Shown here piece by piece: positions 20,601 through 22,222 of a stretch of DNA of 22,222 bases. The notes under the pieces are model-generated. The model did no database searches, was not told the DNA's origin, and was given only the letters and a program-made list of their open reading frames with translations. This stretch comes from Pigoraptor chileana (taxonomy: Eukaryota > Opisthokonta > Filasterea). The DNA lies in NCBI GenBank assembly GCA_943704495.1, contig CALSCR010001696.1:1-22222 (forward strand). Direction: 5' to 3'. The first letter of the stretch is position 1; each line of letters opens with the position of its first letter. The translations under genes and the position numbers were made by a program.

Positions 20601-21784
20601 TGCGCCTTACGCCTGCGGTAATCGTCCTCAGTAAACGGGGCATCGGGCTCGTCCTGAAGCAACAAAAACACGCACGCACACACACGAACAATGATATAGT
20701 TGAGATCGTGGCTTTGAACTATGCAGCATTTCTAAAGCTCTTGTTCATAGTTTTGCTTGAAAGGGAAAAATGTGTGCCATACGTCTCGAAGCTACACAAT
20801 GAAATAAATCATGCTTTAGCATGAATGGAATCAGTCATGAACGTAGTGTAGTGCATTCGATTTGTCACGAACAGCAATTCGGACTCACCCTGTCGACCTT
20901 CGTGCGAGCCCATGTAAGAACCGTCGAGAGACACACAAACACCTTCTTGCGGTCAAAGTTTTCGCTTTCCTTGCGAAGCACTGCGGGGCAGCAACGAATC
21001 AGGCTGAATTAGTCGCTTGCTAAACACGCATCCATGTCTTGCAAGACGACTGAATGATCGGCAAGTATTAGACGCGTCGAAATGTCAAGACAGCATTCGT
21101 GTTCAGAAAAGTAAAGTAAACACACCTTCAACAGCCCACAGCGCCTCCTCGACCTGGTCAATCTGTTCGCAAATATCGTATATAATAACGTCGCACTTGA
21201 GGAGAACGTCCCGAAGCGCTTCACGGGAAATATTCTGCGTATTGTTTTTGTTGCAACAAATCGGATATAAGCCACGCAGCTAAATAATACATTAATGTAA
21301 CAAAACATGCAATTTCACAGAAGAAACACACTTTGCTTTCGAATAAAGCCCGGCGCGCGATGGAAAGGACGCATAATGGATGTCGCTAGTCAGTCAGTGC
21401 TGCAAGAAGAACTGCAGTGCCAACTCACCCTCAGAGGCTCCTTGACCCATTTGGGGACGTCGGCATCGGGGTCACGAAGAGTCCCGACCACTTCGTACCG
21501 AAGCTCTTCCTTGACATCGTTTTCAGAGTCATTCGTCTCAGCCTCATCACCAGAGTCGTCGTCCTTGGCAAGAAATCCGACAATTTGGTTGTGGAATTTC
21601 TGCAAAAAGCAATCCTCAGCCAGTGATGCGCTCAGTAAGTCAAATTGTCACCGTTTGCCACAGCGACGCCAGTAGCCAAGAATGGTGTCTGGTGTCTAGT
21701 TTGCAATGTTTGCGAGTGCTTTACCTTGGCAATTGCCCTTCCAGTGAAAGTCTCGACGTGGTTTATGAAGATTTTCGACGCCAT
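17647..21784 (-). CDS. AK7: adenylate kinase 7 (Rossmann-like + adenylate kinase + Dpy-30)
   Basis: Flagellar and ciliary enzyme, ATP + AMP to 2 ADP. Exons on the minus strand: 21784-21725, 21599-21429, 21234-21126, 20980-20889, 20653-20459, 20244-20065, 19937-19776, 19495-19036, 18846-18688, 18562-18342, 18209-18123, 17994-17887 and 17724-17647. Phases close, giving 693 aa (human 723). The N-terminal NAD(P)-epimerase-like half has LSTVLTWAR, PFTEDDYRRRKAHPNF, FGRGDNVVPTIH and ISKEDALLTKDL. The kinase P-loop is GPPASGKS (aa 352-359), followed by YKLHHIRVQDVI, an acidic insert and CRNQGYVLDGFPKT (about 454-467). EASDDFLKERVMNLPEAEVAG and FFDEREVHPI follow, then a charged coiled coil (aa 604-650). 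RNYLMKHVMPTL and PEDPIDFLAEYLF form the C-terminal Dpy-30 domain. Start at MASKIFINHVE, where the human protein has a similar VFIN start. The last donor is GTCCGT, which is atypical. Confidence 0.96.
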
Positions 21785-22000
21785 CTCCACGCTCGCGGCT
21801 TGACCTCCGCCCGCAGCTGCCGACTTTGCAAGTTAATTCAGGAATAGTTCCCAAAGTTTGCTTTCAAAATTATTGCAGCTTAGAATTCTCTCTACACGTG
21901 CACAATTTTTATAACTTGGCAAGTGTAGAAATGGAAGCGATCACATGCATCTTCGTAAGTCAGTTGCCTTTGACTGTCGAGACGATCAGATTACACGACT

Positions 22001-22014
22001 GTCCCCATGGCAAC
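22001..22014 (+). promoter_or_regulatory. RFX X-box upstream of AK7
   Basis: GTCCCCATGGCAAC matches the 14-bp consensus GTHNYYATRRNAAC at all positions, about 217 bp upstream of the AK7 start codon. RFX factors bind this imperfect palindrome in either orientation and drive ciliary genes in animals; AK7 is a ciliary gene. Function here is inferred. Confidence 0.55.
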
Positions 22015-22023
22015 AAAATCGGT

Positions 22024-22037
22024 CACGTGATATAAAT
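22024..22037. promoter_or_regulatory. E-box CACGTG next to TATAAAT
   Basis: CACGTG (22024-22029) is followed after one base by TATAAAT (22031-22037, plus strand), ten bases beyond the X-box. The TATA-like element reads rightward, so it might serve a gene beyond the window rather than AK7. CACGTG also occurs elsewhere in the window, so this may be chance. Confidence 0.25.
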
Positions 22038-22222
22038 CACATCCGGGGAGGCTGAGATGACGTCCCTGTGACTGAAACAAGATATCGGCGCCCTCATCTA
22101 CAGAGATCGCCTCCTTGTTTGACAACCTCATATCTGCCCTCAGTCGTGAAAATGCAATGGCTTTACTCTGTTCTAAATTTTGCCTCCCTTTCCATAGACT
22201 CTAAAATATTCGATGAAGCCGA

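Larger units (their letters stand above)
21785..22222. other. upstream region of AK7
   Basis: The promoter and leader of AK7 should lie here. It contains the X-box, E-box and TATA-like element listed separately. A minus-strand open stretch at about 22000-22130 (including EGADILFQSQGRHL) has no recognised family and could be leader. The start of a neighbouring gene to the right is not visible. Confidence 0.5.

Noticed and set aside
1-22222. Operons, CRISPR arrays, insertion sequences, viral or toxin genes
   Set aside because: None was seen; spliced introns and the gene content are plainly nuclear eukaryotic.

Overview
The window is nuclear DNA of an intron-rich, probably flagellated, unicellular eukaryote. 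I placed 41 spliceosomal introns in five recognisable genes. Most introns are about 65-250 nt and end in CAG or TAG, and the reading phase closes across every junction. Exons are GC-rich and introns are T- and TG-rich. No prokaryotic features were seen. Flagellar adenylate kinase 7, striatin, AP-4 sigma and a LASP-like LIM protein together suggest a flagellated protist on the amorphean side of the tree (for example a choanoflagellate or an apusomonad). The sequence alone does not settle the lineage. Layout, left to right. (1) Complement of 1 to about 7103: a nearly complete UBR1/UBR2-type N-recognin E3 ubiquitin ligase in at least 11 exons, with its last few codons beyond the left edge. (2) Complement of 7958-8839: a compact 5-exon gene for AP-4 sigma that shows as no single long ORF. 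One of its exons is 12 nt long and encodes only the family motif CELD. (3) 9652-14073, plus strand: striatin, the STRIPAK/PP2A scaffold, 12 exons, 786 aa. It is head-to-head with AP-4 sigma across about 0.8 kb. (4) 14074-16082: the emptiest stretch. It holds the striatin 3' region, an unrecognised two-exon small gene candidate (14759-15125, plus) and a weaker small ORF on the minus strand (15565-15732). (5) 16083-17165, plus: a 184-aa protein with one LIM domain followed by three 34-residue repeats. Each repeat starts exactly at an exon boundary. (6) Complement of 17647-21784: adenylate kinase 7 in 13 exons, 693 aa, convergent with the LIM gene. Its upstream region (21785-22222) carries a full match to the RFX X-box consensus, an E-box and a TATA-like element. 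The genes do not form one pathway: they cover protein turnover (UBR), vesicle coats (AP-4), phosphatase signalling (striatin), probable cytoskeleton (LIM protein) and flagellar nucleotide balance (AK7). The most notable points are the 12-nt CELD microexon, a GC-AG intron splitting an arginine codon inside the UBR box, the exon-encoded repeats of the LIM protein with its odd zinc-ligand spacing, and the X-box upstream of AK7.
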